Shown: piece by piece, positions 1-11,947 of the stretch
Numbering within the stretch: position 1 is the stretch's first letter
How the letters are laid out: each line of letters begins with the position of its first letter
The notes under the pieces: generated by a model
Databases searched by the model: none
Seen by the model: the letters and a program-made list of their open reading frames with translations, nothing else
What the model was told of the DNA's origin: nothing
Translations under genes and position numbers: made by a program
Assembly (NCBI GenBank): GCA_013339765.2
Contig: CM023451.1
Coordinates: 150,963,623 to 151,027,622, forward strand
Direction of reading: 5' to 3'
Length of the DNA stretch: 64,000 nucleotides
Source: Haemaphysalis longicornis
Taxonomy: Eukaryota; Arthropoda; Arachnida; Ixodida; Ixodidae

Positions 1-1785
1 TCGTGAACTGGCGACATGGGAATCAGGCTTTCCCTTGCAGCCCCTCCTTGATAAAAGCGTAGTGCGTGAAATTAGGCATTTGAGGGCCGCTTCACATATG
101 ATGCACATTCACTTAAAGCCCCCTGTCGCGGCGACAAGCGACAACAGATTCTCCATTACAGATTTATTACGTATTCTCCTCTTCCACAGGCTCCTTCCTA
201 AACTTCCTCTGCTCTGAACGTCCCAACTGTTCCCGTAATTCTCGTCCTAATGTCGTTAGAATAAAGACGTTCGCTTGTCAACGCGTCTTTTGCCGTCCCC
301 TGCTGCTTATTTCGCTTCGCGTAGTTCTGAGCTCGCTCAATGCCGTCGCTTCTTCGGCGTTTTTTTACCCGGTCCCGCCTAACGATAATCCTTGGCCGGA
401 AAGTGCCTCGACAGCCGCAGAGGCTTTAAAGTTGGTGTGTTGCATTGTCAGCATTTTTAGCAGCAAACTTGAACCTTGCTTTTATATTTTTTGCAGTCCC
501 TGGATTTTGTTTACCTTGCGCTGTTTTCTGTTAACCAAGTTCACTGGCTGAGCCTCCGGCAAAATGTTATAAATTATGCGAATGAAGCGAGAAACGGGCA
601 ACAAGCCCTGTCATCGACGAACCCTACGAACTGAAACAGGCGAAATCCTAAATAGGCAGTAAATGAAAATAAAGGGAAGTGGTAGGAAAGAAAGTTCGCC
701 AACGGCAAACGGAGTCAGCTTGTAATCGCCATTTCTAAGCTCGTCAATTAGAAAGAGTAGGGCAGAGGTGGTTCGGATGGCGCTGCATGGGCTGTGTTGT
801 GTTCTTAGGCTCATGTCGTACTCTCAGAAGTTCTTTTTTTGTGTTCTTTTTTAGGTGATCTTAAAAGGAATTATGAGCCTTTACCTGGACCCTACTTTTT
901 TGTTTTCGCTTTTACTTCTCTCGTTTTTCTTACACTCAACTTTTGTCAGAGTCCCTCGATGCTTTTGAAGGACTTTGCTTCTGTTTACACTTCTTTGAAG
1001 TATAATTAGGCATGAGAACTATTCCTACTAAGCACACAGCCTAAATGCGAAGGTTTTTACCTTCATGTTAACCAGAACTATCACTGACGTCTTTGTTGAT
1101 TTGAGCCGTGAGGTACCGAGGGCGAGAACTCTATTTTTAAGCGATGTATATCAAGGGCTATTTCGTGTTCTGGGAATGAGCCACAACGGAAAAACTAGCC
1201 CAATTGGCATTGCGTAGAACATTTCTTTTTTTGACGCTGTAGTACGTGAAGTCTGCTTGTACGTGGGAAATTCTTTGCATAAGAAACAGCTTTGAAGGGT
1301 CCCGGTGACGCTAGCTTATAAATGGCCGTTCCATTCTGTACGCATCCTCCTGAAATGCTTATTTCTTCTGTGCTCCCAGGTAAAAATTTCGGGCTGAATT
1401 TTGCCACAGATGAAAGAGGCGTTTTACTAGATGGATTTCTTTTAATCACAGTGCTAGAAATAACTGGTGGCCACTAGAAAGAACAACGAGTGAAGTAACG
1501 CGGCACACGCCGTATGTGTAGCCCACATGAACTTAATTGGCAGTACCATTTAGTGCTGCAGCGACCAAGCTTTTGCAGTGCTTTCAAAAACGAAGCAAAG
1601 ATTAATATGGGTGGCGGCATTTATTTACTTTTTATTTATTCCGTGTTCCCCTTATAAAAAAACAAACAGAAATGGGGAACAAAACCCGCTCCAGCCAAGC
1701 TATGGCAGCTTAACAGCCAATAATGGTTAACGGCCTCATATCTTCCGCGTATCGGGAACATATTTAACCTGGCAGGCCCACCCAC
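1..1785. other. No gene recognised
   Basis: The open frames here are short, uneven in composition and without recognisable domains. I see no RNA gene, tandem repeat or inverted repeat that stands out. Probably intergenic or intronic tick DNA. Confidence 0.5.
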
Positions 1786-2013
1786 CACGGGGGCTGAGTA
1801 GCTATGGCGTTGTGTTGCTGAGCCCAAGGATGCGGAATCGATTCCCGGCCGCGGCGGCCGCTGTTCTGATGGAGGCGAAAAGCAAAAATGCCCGTGTGTT
1901 CGAGATTTAGGCACCCGTTAATGATCCCCAGGTGGTCAAAATTAACCCGGAGCCCTACACTACGGCGCGCCTCATAGCCTGTGTAGCAGCGGCGCGTTAA
2001 ACCCCACAATCAA
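1786..2013 (+). mobile_element. Ruka-type tRNA-derived SINE
   Basis: I recognise this as the tick SINE Ruka. Its head is tRNA-like: an A-box-like stretch TGAGTAGCTATGG at 1795-1807 and a B-box-like GGAATCGATTCC at 1834-1845, spaced as in a pol III promoter. It is followed by the family's body (GGCCGCGGCGGCCG, then GGAGGCGAAAAGCAAAAATG, then CCCAGGTGGTCAAAATTAA, then a CTACACTACGGCGCGCCTCAT block) and a short A-rich tail near AACCCCACAATCAATAA. The copy is close to full length with scattered changes. It encodes no protein and would depend on LINE machinery for mobility. Apparent open frames across it are accidental. Confidence 0.88.
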
Positions 2014-5000
2014 TAAGGTTGGGAAAGCTTGTGTCAAATATAAAACACGCAATAAAAGTGGCTCACCTAAGTTTCTCCCCACATGACGGGATAAGTAAAA
2101 CAACTACAAAGGGTTCTTTGTCACAGAAATTGCATCCGGTCATCACACGTGACATGGTTAACATGAACAACGCTGTATATAAAGTTAAATTGCCAAGCAT
2201 GATCTCGAACATAGATACAGCAGGCCACAAGGAAGATTTAGATGTTTGTCTATGTATCACCTTATTATTTATTTCGCTGGTGCTAGAAGAACTGCTTGGC
2301 GGAATGGCAAAGGAGTATGGCCTCACGACAATATTTTTGCCCCTGATTTCTACCAAGATAATTGCATCTAATACCCCAAAGAACTAGAGCCTAATTAAAT
2401 CTCATATCGACTAAAGCTGAAATGCTATTGTTGACTTCGTGACAATGTACTCACCCGGCGCATGGACCGAGTGGCTAAGCACTGAGGGGCTCTGAGCACA
2501 AGGTGGTCATCTGAGAAGCCCGTAATGGTTACGCTGTTTTCTGTTTCCTGCATGTTTTGTTTACTCTGAGAACGTGGCGGTAATTGATTTCTGAATGGTT
2601 TTAGTAGCATTCGGCATTTCAGTTTTCTTTCGAGTAGGTGCATTCGAATTTAAGTTATGAGCATTTGACACAACCGTGTTCATGCGTGTTTTCTATTTTA
2701 TATTAAAATAACGCCGACTGTCACAGCGCCGTCGGGGGTAACCGGTTATTTAAAACCATACTCTTCCGTTTTGCATGCTTTTCTAAGGCATGACGACTTT
2801 CCTTGCCTTGCTTTTTTGGGTTGGCTTGAGCGTTTTGCTCTGTGTGTCTTGCTTCTCAGCAGACTCCATTTAGACATGGTAGAAAAATATTTCACTGTCC
2901 ATTAGATTTACTTGGATAATTGGCATGCACCAGATAGCATTGTCATGTTCGACTGCAATATCCGGCCTTTTAGGGACACCGCCGTATTAAGTGGCCACTT
3001 CTCTTGGGGCCACGTCCCGCTAGCTCATCTCTTGGAACAAAACAGCTGGTATTGAAACTGCTCTGTGTATAGAGAGCGCAAAAGTGCTCGGGCGAGAAGG
3101 TCTCGAGGTAGGAACTTCATGCGCAACTCCTACCCCGATTTCATTGCTCAAGTGTGCTTTTCGTGCCCTGTATATGAACCAGAGATACCTTCGATTTTTG
3201 AAAACATGGTCCACTGCCGGTAAGTGTCATTTATCACATAAAGGCCCCATGTACCTCCTATTGTTACACGTCGCCCATTCTTCAAAGTGCCCCTATTTCT
3301 GCACCCAAACCTCAACCTAAGTTGGCGCCACAAGCGTCGACTTCTTCTTTTGCACGGCAGAAGACAATATATTCGAGAATGAAAGGAGCCACTTCCGAGC
3401 TTATCTAAGGCGTTGTGGCAGAAGGGAAATATTACGGGTTGCGTTGTTTAAAAGGCCAAGTCATGGCACGCTTTCTTTTTGCACTTGAAGTTATAGTGCG
3501 ACTGGTTTTCAGAAAATATAATACCATACCTCGATCATCATGGCTGTTTACGCCGCCTGTTCTCGTCAAAACACTAAGGCAAGGTTTCGCAGTTCTCGTA
3601 CATTTGACAAGAAGAAATAAAGCCATAAAATCACACTTCCGGCTATGTTCTCTGCAGCAAGACTTTGATGCGGTGGGGGTAGGTGTTCCGGTGGCGTAAA
3701 GTCCAGGCTTTTTAAGCCTAACTTGGATGTCATATACAATCTCACATATGAAGTATTTCTACACTCTGCAATACCTATTCGTCCGCCTAATTGGACTCTG
3801 GAAGAGATCACATAAACTAGTGTGCTGCCTCGTACTCTTACAATAAAACCTCGTGAAAAAAATTGCCGCGTATCTCTCCTTCGTTGCAAATGTCGTCGCG
3901 ATTCTTTGTAGACATTTGCCAAGGAAATGCCCCGTTTGCTTCCCGCTCACCTCTCATGCTGTTTCCCGTACCGTCGCGCTCATTCCAAGGAAACAACTAA
4001 ACGCTTGCGCAAGGCGATTGAATTTACCGCGTTCCACGCTACAGGCCGGTTTCAATCCAGCGCTGAGTACGGCGGAGACGCGCGAAGGAGGGGCCGACAG
4101 AAGGTTTATAGACGCGTGGCCGTGCTCCACGTGCGTTCCAAGCAGAACGTGGAATTAGCTAGTGGAACCTTTCGTTGCTGTTGCCGCGTGATTTTTACTA
4201 TGCCGCCAGGAGCGGCTGTTTTTCTGCAGTAGATGTGGAATATCATTTGCTATCGAAAAACCAAGCATCCATGAATTTTTGAATAAAGCAACACTGTAAA
4301 TATCCCTTGTGTACTAATTTCCTGTCCTTATATTTGCGTAATTGCTTGTTTCTGTTCAACAAAGTTGACAAGTATGAATATATAAACCGGGCTTAGAACG
4401 TTTACATGTGGCTGTGAGTAGATAAGACCTATTGCGCGATATCAGTTTTACTATGGCAAGGTGGCTGAATCGAGTCCACAGACAGATAGACGGTCAAACA
4501 GACACTCAGACAGACAGACATACATACAGACCAAAAGTTGTGGGTTTAGGTAGCCCCAGAAAGACTATTGTCTTAATAACGCCTTAACATTGTCGCACGA
4601 TTCATCGCGTTACTGCAGAAATATGGAAAGGCATTACATGTGGCGTTGAACTCGAGGCTCCTGAAAATTACGTGTTTCAAATCTGCCGCCACGAACCGAA
4701 TTAAGCGACTTGGATGCAGGAAGAAAAGAGACACAAGTGCGAGAAAAGCTGGGCCGAAACACAGGCGTGGTGAAACAAACAAGATGGCGACTTGATCGCA
4801 TTGCAAACAGCTCTAATTATTGGTGTGGAATTTCTGTCTCCAGTTGAGGACTTGGAAGAGGCAACAGAACAGCGAGGGACTCGGTTACTCGGGAGAAGAT
4901 TGTCGCCCAATTAAATTACCGCCTTAAATCTTCGAGTGCAATCGGAAATGGCCTTGAAAGTAAGTGCTGCGCCACCTCCCCTTTGAGCAGTTAGGAAATA

Positions 5001-5555
5001 ATTCAGTAATGCTGGTATCAGGGCGATTTTGCATGGCATTTTGTTGCACTGTTTTGCACTGTCTTTAGTTTCGGATGATACCGCCGGGTAAACCCTGCCG
5101 CCTCACCAAAAAAGTCGAAACAGACTTTGCTCACCCCCTCCCTCAGCGCTGAGGCTTTGTATATGACAGCTTAAGCTGCCGTGTGCCTCCGGTGCCGGTA
5201 AATCAAAGTTCGGAGTGATGAGAGACGGCAAATTTTGCGAAGTGCTACGTTACTTTTGCAATTTTGGCCCTGTGTATGGAACGCAACAGTACCGTCGTTC
5301 AGGGTTTGGGCGTCCTAAGAATGCCGATTGAGGGCCCTTGTATTGTCTCTAGATAGACCTTTCTCACTTCTACATGTTTATAAGGTTACATCCACCAAAA
5401 ACCGTACGTACATATTAGAAATAGACATTTTGGTGATTTTTTAATTGGAAAGCACCAGATGGCCGCTGATGCGTGCTGCAGATGTGAACGGGCCAACGCT
5501 TAAGCATCACATACCCAAATGGTCAACGTTTTCGATAGCGTTAAGGCTGTGTCTA
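2014..5555. other. No gene recognised
   Basis: No coding region is convincing. Frames up to about 120 codons occur but show no domain, and overlapping frames on the opposite strand are as long. Apart from a degraded SINE head at about 2463-2515 and a CAGA/CATA-rich patch near 4490-4530, I see nothing to annotate. Confidence 0.45.
2463..2515 (+). repeat. Degraded SINE head (Ruka-like)
   Basis: The stretch CGAGTGGCTAAGCACTGAGG followed by CTCTGAGCACAAGGTGGTC resembles the tRNA-like head of the Ruka SINE (compare 1795-1835). The body of the SINE is not recognisable after it. It could also be an unrelated tRNA-derived remnant. Confidence 0.4.
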
Positions 5556-6332
5556 GAGGGCCGTGCGACGGTAATATATGCACTCCACCTGTTCGCAGAC
5601 GACTGCGTACCTTACCGCCGCATTTCATGTAGCACTGACCAAAATATTCTTTAAAATGACTTATCTAACATGCAAAAATGGTGTTCACGATGGCTGATGC
5701 AATTAAATATAAATAAATGTAAAGTCATGCAAGTTTCGTGCAAGCGCAGTAACTTTTCTTTCCAGTATTCGGTAAAGTCCAATTTCCTAACCCAGGCTGA
5801 TTCGTATCGATACCTCGGAGTAGTGATATCAAGCAACCTAACATGGTGCGATCACATACAGCAACTAACCCCCGCTTCGGCTAAATCACTTGGCTATATC
5901 ATCAAAAGATCGCTAACCTTCTGCCCCCCCCCCCACCAAATCCTATACTGGCTAATGAAACTTTTACGCGTAGTAAACTTGAATATGCGTCAGCTATTTG
6001 GAGCCCCCCACCAAAATTACTTGATCGATTCTCTTGATTCAATTCATAATCGTGCCGCTAGATTTATTTCCTCACAGTACAACCCGTGCTTAAATATTAC
6101 CAGTATTAAACGATCTCTTAACCTGCCAACCCTCAAAATCCGCCCAAAAGTTGCTAGACTATGCCTCTTATACAAAATATAATTTATCTTCACATCGCAG
6201 TACAGTCCTTGTCCCTCCTGCCCGTTCTTCGCGTCGCCTGTTTAACTCGTTAAGTTTGCTGCGCCTGCATGGGTCAACTAACACATTTAACAAATCCTTT
6301 TTACCTGCAGCCATAGAATATTGGAATAACCT
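5556..6332 (+). pseudogene. CR1/L2-like LINE reverse transcriptase, 5' portion
   Basis: This is the C-terminal half of a CR1/L2-type non-LTR reverse transcriptase. Motif C reads LFADDC near 5590. It is followed by the typical thumb segment QKWCSRWLMQLNINKCKVMQ at about 5673-5732, SYRYLGVVISSNLTW at about 5802-5846, and the C-terminal signature FLPAAIEYWNNL ending at 6332. The frame is broken by an in-frame TAA at 5652-5654, only 15 bases before the thumb segment, and by a frame change near 6170. The copy lacks the endonuclease and the N-terminal RT motifs, so it was 5'-truncated on insertion. The reading is cut at codon Leu of YWNNL by a later LINE insertion and resumes in the same frame at 11948. 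Confidence 0.85.
6319..6332. repeat. Target-site duplication, left copy
   Basis: TATTGGAATAACCT here is repeated exactly at 11948-11961. The two copies flank the - strand LINE and lie within the coding sequence of the older CR1/L2-like element, which reads through correctly if the insertion and one copy are ignored. Confidence 0.95.
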
Positions 6333-6511
6333 GATGATGATGGTTGGTGTTTCATGGCGCAAGGCCAACGAGGGCAAAGAGCGCCAGAAAAGAAGTTATA
6401 TAATGAAGCGAAGTGATTACCACAGAAAGGTAGGTATAAAAACATGTAAATGGGACGTAGTAAAATCAATTAAAGGTAATGGTGGTGGCTGGTGTATAGG
6501 GCCAGATTTGA

Positions 6512-7663
6512 TTATGCGTGATATGAGATAAGGTTTAAAAACTTAACATCTGACAAATAATCAAACACACGTTTCATAGAAACACTGGCATCGTCACCTA
6601 GAAACAGCGATGGATGTAGTGGGATATGTTGTCTGTAGAGTTCTCTGAAGTGTTGGTGTCGTGTTGTGTCAAGTGCCTTGCATTGTATGAGTATGGGGAC
6701 TACGGATAGGCCCTCCCTGCACCTGCTACACATGGGTCTTGGAGATCCCGTGAGCAGGTGGGAATGTGTTGCATGCGTGTGGCCTATCCGTAATCGAGCC
6801 AGGGTAACTTCGTTGTATCTGTTGTGAGTATCAGTGGTGTATGCTCCCAAGAGTGGCTTTATAATGTATAGTTTGTTGTCAGTCTGTTGATTCCAGCGCG
6901 CTTGCGATGTTGTGCGAAGGTGTTTTCTGATGTGTGATTTGAGGTCGATGTAGGGTATTGTTGTTATGTCAACGGTAGTTGTAAGGGCAGCAGCGGCAGC
7001 CATTCGGTCTGCGGTCTCATTACCTGGAATTCCAGAGTGCCCTGGCACCCAGCACACGGTCACCTCAAGGTTTAACGCATGCACAGACATAAGAGTACTA
7101 ATGAGAGCATTGACCACATGGTTTTTAGACTTCTGTGAGGATAATGTACGCACAACACTTAAAGAATCAGTATAAATTACAGATTTCGGAATTCGATTTA
7201 GAACAATATGTTGAACTACAAGAAGTATGCCATACGCCTCTGCCGTAAAGATACTTGTATTTCTATACATAGTTCTACAGACATTAAAGGTGCCACCATG
7301 CGCAGAACAGGAAACAGTTGTGGCAGTTTTTGAAGCATCCGTGTAAAATTCAGCACACTTATATTTGTGCTGCAAGGACAAGAAATGTTGCACGATCGCG
7401 CTTCTAGGCACTCTGTTTTTCTCGACACTTATAAAAGATATATCATATGATATCGGGCGAAGCTGCCACGGTACTAGAAGTTCCGTAGCGGAGGTTTTGA
7501 TGGTGTCTGAGAACATGACATCAAGTTGCGACGCTTCTTCTCTTACTCTGAAAGCGAAGGGAGCAGGGACTGATGGACGATTAGTAAAAAGTTGAGATAT
7601 GGATGTATCATAAAAAAACTGATGTAAAAGGATGGTGAGGCATTGATGAGATTTTAAAAGCAT
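6512..7663 (-). pseudogene. LINE ORF2: RNase H domain and C-terminus
   Basis: An open stretch of 383 codons forming the 3' end of the LINE's ORF2. The RNase H domain is well preserved: the four acidic positions are seen in FYTDASK (near residue 108), FTAEAYG, IYTDSLS and GNETADR, with the histidine-containing WVPGHSGIPG block before the last. After it comes the linker with LARLRIGHTHATHS and a CCHC-like finger, MCSRCREGLSVV...C, in which the usual histidine is proline (VVPILIQC). It would degrade the RNA strand of the RNA:DNA hybrid during reverse transcription. The open frame begins inside the thumb/linker region; the upstream part continues in another frame near 7608-7663. Because upstream ORF2 is broken, this is a pseudogene part rather than a gene. 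Confidence 0.88.
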
Positions 7664-9242
7664 AAAGCAGGTCTTTGTAGGCTCGCTGACGTTCTAGGCT
7701 CCATTTGTTGCACTCTACATACAGACTTTCGACTGGACTAGTCCGAAAGGCACCACATGACAAGCGGAGCCCTAGATGAAGCACAGGGTCCAGCATTCTG
7801 AGGGATGTTTTAGTGGCTGACCCATAGACAACGCTACCATAGTCCAGTCGTGAGCCTATCAAGCTGGTAAAAACACGTAAAGAAGTTGTTTTGTCAGAAC
7901 CAAAAGAAATGTGCGACAGAACCTTCAGGATAGTCATTGTTTTTAAGCATTTATGTTTTAGTTGTTTTAGTGTGTGGGATAAATGTGAGCTTTTCGTCAA
8001 AGATAATACCTAAAAACTTGTGTTCTTTCTTGACAGGAATCGAGACACCATTGAGATGAATGTCTGGATCCGGCCGGATGCCACGCCTCTTGGAAAACAA
8101 GACACAAGTGCACTTCCCTGGATTAAATTTAAAACCGTTGCTGTCTGCCCAACCAGCTAGCTTGTTAACACCAAGCTGGACTTGGCGCTCGCAGACAGAC
8201 AGGTTACAAGACTTAAAGGATAATTTGAACGTCGTCTACATAAATGGAGCAGGAAATCGATGGTGGTAGCGCCTTCCGAAGAGAATTCATTTTTTACAAT
8301 AAACAAAGTGCAACTCAAAACTCACCTTGCGGCACGCCGTTTTCTCCTGCACATTAACCCTAGAAAGTGCAGTTCCAACTCGCACGCGAAACGTTCTTTC
8401 AGACAGGTAACTGGCAAGCGTGTTCATCATGTTACCCGACATGCCAAACGACTTCAAGTCGCTAAGGATGCCGTACCGCCAAGCAGTATCGTACGCCTTT
8501 TCAAGATCAAAGAAGACTGTCATACAGTACTGCTTGTGGAGGAAAGCATCTTTGATATAAGACTCTAATGCAACGAGTTGATCGTTGGTAGATCGCCCCG
8601 CCCTGAAGCCCGCCTGCAGCTGTCGAGAAGGCCATTGTACTCTAAGAAGTACACAAGTCTCCTGTTTATCATCTTCTCGAAGAGCTTACACAGGCAGCTT
8701 GTCAGGGCAATGGGGCGATAACTGGCAGGAGAAGAAGGGTCCTTCCCTTCCTTTAGGACAGCCACAACTATGGTCTCCCTCCAAGAGCGTGGAATGTGCC
8801 CCAAAAGCCATATTTTATTGTATAGGTGTAAGAGTGTTTCAAGAGTGTCTGGGTGTAGGTGCTGTATCATGGTGTATGTAATCTTATCTGCGCCTGGAGC
8901 TGAAGGTTTGCACGTGCTCAGGGCAGCCCTCAACTCATACAGAGTGAATTCAGAGTCGTAAGAAGTTTTTGATTTGTCTTTGTCGTGTAAGGGCTGTTTT
9001 TCTGCAGATTTTTTGTGTTTCATGAAAGTGTTTGTGTAGTGTGCTGAACTAGACACGTGTTCGAAGTGTTGTGCAAGTGTGTTAGCCTTGCCTTCCAGTG
9101 TGTCCCCTGTTGTGCTAACCAGGGGCAGGCTGTGTGTCTGTTGTCCTTTGAGCTTGCGTATACGGGTCCAGACTTTGTGTGTGTCCGTGTATGAATTAAT
9201 GGATGTCAAGAAGGTTTGCCAACTTCTCTCGTTTTGCCTCAC
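7608..9242 (-). pseudogene. LINE ORF2: reverse transcriptase region
   Basis: The RT is spread over several frames. From 9242 down, one frame holds the linker (VWTRIRKLKG) and RT fingers with WRETIVVAVLKEGKDP and SYRPIALTSCLCKLFEKMIN, then shifts near 8580-8600. A second frame (8523-8287) carries motif A, FFDLEKAYDTAWRYG, with its catalytic aspartate, and motif B remnants (a GVPQG-like sequence is damaged near 8310-8290). Motif C, YVDD, is intact at 8231-8242 but in yet another frame. The thumb appears at 8000-7608 (FTSLIGSRLDYGSVVYGS and PVLHLGLRLSCGAFRTSPVE). At least four frame changes are needed to read it through, so it cannot make a working polymerase. Confidence 0.85.
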
Positions 9243-10245
9243 GGCGCACCACGTTTTCCAAACGCCTTGGCCCGTTTGAACAAAAATAAGGTTACCCGAC
9301 GTGGGGTACCGACGAAGGATACCCCACGCCTTGTTCTGGGCCTCTCGCGCCCGCCTCCAGTCCTCATTCCACCACGGCCTCCTCTGGTTGCGCGGGGCAC
9401 CAGAGGCGTGGGGAATGGACTTTTCGGCGGCGTCGAGGATGTGCGGCCGTGAGGAGTTGGGGTGGCTTCTTCAACGTGTAGGTGTCCTATGGATGTGTGG
9501 TGTAGTTGCGATGTCTCTGTAAATGTGTTTCCAGTTAGCTCGTGCTTCATTGAACCTATTATGGGAAGATGAACTGCTTGGGCTTTACCTCTATACGTTA
9601 GTGAAGTGGGGAAGTGGTCACTGCCATATGGGTCAGTGCCCACTCCCCACTAAAGACATGGAAGGAGAATTGCAGAGCCAATAGCCAGTCAAGATGTGAG
9701 TATGTGTTGTGACCTATGTTATGGTATGTAGGCTGTTTATTGTTGAAAAGGCATGCTCCAGAGGATGTAAGAAACCTCTCTATCAGGCGACCTCGGGCAT
9801 CCGTACGAGAAGAGCCCCAAAGAGAATTGTGGGCATTAAGGTCGCCTGTTAGAATATATGGTTCGGGCAGCTGGTCAACCAGCGCCTCGAAGGCAGAGCT
9901 CAAAAGTGTAAGATCAGGAGGAATGTATATGGAGCATACCGTTATCAACCTATTAAATATTATTAAGCGTATTGCTACAACCTCAAGGATAGTGTTTAAA
10001 GTGACAGGGTGGCATGCTAAGGATTTCCGGACGGTTACGGCCACCCCGCCAGAAGAGTGTGTGCAGCCATCCCTGTCTTTCCTGTATACCAGGTAACTAT
10101 TTAAGAAATTTGTGTGTTTGGAATTCAGATGTGTTTCCTGAACACACATTACACTTGGCTGATTGGTATGCAGGATCTCATACACGTCGTCAAGATTATT
10201 CAGAAGGCCTCTGCAGTTTCATTGTACTATGTTCTCTCTTCCCAT
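9239..10245 (-). pseudogene. LINE ORF2 start: APE-type endonuclease
   Basis: ORF2 begins with ATG at 10245-10243 (MGRENIVQ), 33 bp after the ORF1 stop. Codon 9 is TGA where the family has tryptophan (VQ-stop-NCRGLLNN). After it the endonuclease reads well: MCVQETHL holds the catalytic glutamate, YILTGDLNAHNSLWG the Asp/Asn pair, and SHLDWLLA the Ser/Asp region. A frame change near 9640 separates this from the last catalytic block, GSDHFPTSLTY, read at about 9622-9590. The linker (GRGGMRTGG, RAKAFGKR) then shifts frame again by 9250. This domain would nick the target DNA and prime reverse transcription. The TGA is a simple G-to-A change from TGG. Confidence 0.85.
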
Positions 10246-10703
10246 TATGAAGTGTTCGGAGCTACTGGAATGTGTTGTTTATGTGTCGTCTTTCGGGGCT
10301 GTGACTCTCGTCTTTTTTGGCTTGTCGGGAGGCTTTGGCGTCGGGACGCGTTCCTTGCGGTGCACCGCAGACAAGAACGGACCGACGTCCATTTCATCCT
10401 CGGATGTCCTCGGAGCGCCTGAGGGATCAGGCTCCTTGGACCGCGAACCCTTTGGGGCGCGCTTTTCCTTCCCCGCAACCACCGAGGGATTCAGGAACGC
10501 CTCGGATGGCGCAGGCGGTGCGGTGGGGGTGGGAGCTGCCGCTGGCTCCCCCATGTCCATCTCCTCTGCGCCCTCGCCTGTGGTTTGGGACGCTGGAGTG
10601 GAAGTGGAGGAAGCAGCATCGCTTCCACCAGACTTGGTTGCCCCCACAGCCGCTGCTGGCTCAGCGAGCGGTGCGGAGGCGGGTTGGGCTGCCTGAGGCA
10701 ATC

Positions 10704-10705
<2 letters not shown>

Positions 10706-10737
<32 letters not shown>
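10706..10737. repeat. Poly(G) tract of 32 bases
   Basis: An uninterrupted run of 32 G on the + strand, which is poly(C) encoding proline in the sense of LINE ORF1. It is a natural slippage and sequencing-error site; its true length decides the frame of the ORF1 tail. Confidence 0.95.
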
Positions 10738-11640
10738 CGGGACCAAGTCCGACTCGCGGTACTGGGTCTCCGCAGAAACCAGACGCCGCTCCACCCCCCG
10801 GCGAGCTGCGTCGGCGTACCTCCCCAGAGGGAAAGAGGCGAACCTCTTCCGCGCCTCTGGGAAGGTGATGTTTTCAGTTACCTTGATGTTAATGATTTTC
10901 TTTTCTAATTGAAACTTTTCACAGCTGCGGGACCATGCTGCGTGCGGCCCCTGACAGTTTGCACAGTGAAGGTAGTAGAGTCACAGTTTTTCAGTAGGGT
11001 GGTCATGTGCGGCGCATTTCGCGCAGGTCGTTTTGCCGCGACAAGAAGTTGTAGCGTGCCCAAATCGCTGGCACTTGTAGCAGCGGCGCGGGTTAGGTAT
11101 GTACGGACGTACACCACACCTAATGAAGCCAGCATTGATGTGCTCAGGGAGTTTTGATTTGTTGAATGTCAGGATTATATGCTTTGTGGGGATTTCCTTA
11201 TTGTCTCGTCTGATGGTGATACGCCTCACTGCAGTTACACCCTGATCTTTCAGGCCTTCCAACAGATCAGCTTCGGTCTCATTCAACAAATCGGTCTCCG
11301 AGATCACACCCTGAGAGCTGTTGAGGCTACGATGGGGAGTGACTCTGATGGCCAGATCTGCCATGCAGGTTTGCGACAGGAGGTTAGTGGCTTGTTGCTG
11401 CATCTTGACATTGACTAAGACTGCACCGGTACGGAGTTTCTTAGCATCGAACGATTTTCCGAGGATGCCTTCCAGGAACTTAGTGATCAAGAATACGGAC
11501 ATGGAAGAAACAGGGTTTGTTTTGTCAACTGCCTCGATAACCAAGAATCGAGGATAGTTGTCAGGTTTCGGAATGTGGATTGTTGGAAGGGATGGAAAGG
11601 AAACTTCGGTGCGGCCCCTTTTCGGGGGCCGATCACGTCT

Positions 11641-11659
11641 GGGGGGGGGGGGGGGGGGG
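11641..11659. repeat. Poly(G) tract of 19 bases
   Basis: Nineteen G on the + strand, encoding the proline run just after the ORF1 start codon of the LINE. As at 10706-10737, its length is frame-determining and unstable. Confidence 0.95.
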
Positions 11660-11947
11660 TTTGAATTATCCATATGGCATAGGAAAAAGCAGGGAGACGG
11701 GGGTACTTTCTTCTTTGACCTTACCCTGGTAGTCAAAGAGGTCCCGGAGCTCCCTGCCTGGTAGACAGACAGGAAGCCCATCCGCCGGAGCTTGACCTGG
11801 GCTCCGAGGCCACCGTTCGTGGTTTCTAACCCTCCACCTATAAACACATCGCCACGGTTCGGTTGGATCCAGCTTATGTTTGGGGGCTCGGGGTCCGCGG
11901 TATCGCCAGTACCGTCACCAAGATTGCTCGAGGTGCCCCGTGCGGGG

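Larger units (their letters stand above)
10279..11673 (-). pseudogene. LINE ORF1 (Gag-like, zinc knuckles)
   Basis: The start is ATG at 11673-11671 (MDNSN), followed by a proline run encoded by a 19-base homopolymer. A longer open frame runs upstream to 12015 but leaves the element at 11947, so it is not the real start. The body contains an RRM-like region (PRFLVIEAVDKTNP... and VTAVRRITIRRDNKEIP) and then knuckles CYKCQRFGHATTSC and CAKCAAHDHPTEK(C), and a third, CANCQGPHAAWSRSC. A TGA at about 10986-10984 interrupts the second/third knuckle: two small indels of opposite effect shift the frame through a stop. Downstream is a second proline run and a charged, alanine/proline-rich tail ending APKDDT. 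ORF1 proteins bind element RNA. Total length about 465 codons. Confidence 0.85.
6333..11947 (-). mobile_element. I/Jockey-type LINE, nearly full length, nested
   Basis: A 5.6-kb non-LTR retrotransposon on the - strand. From its 5' end (11947) it has a 274-bp leader, ORF1 with a proline-rich start and zinc knuckles (11673-10279), a 33-bp gap, ORF2 starting at 10245 (APE endonuclease, RT, RNase H, C-terminal zinc-finger region), a 3' UTR from 6511, and a 3' tail of TCA repeats ending at 6333. The exact 14-bp duplication at both ends fixes its boundaries and shows TPRT insertion into an older CR1/L2-like LINE. ORF1 and ORF2 contain several stops and frameshifts, so this copy is dead, although RNase H is open over 383 codons. 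The RNase H domain points to the I superfamily rather than CR1. Confidence 0.93.

Noticed and set aside
10317..10908. Long + strand frames opposite LINE ORF1
   Set aside because: They are antisense shadows caused by GC-rich, proline/alanine-coding sequence.
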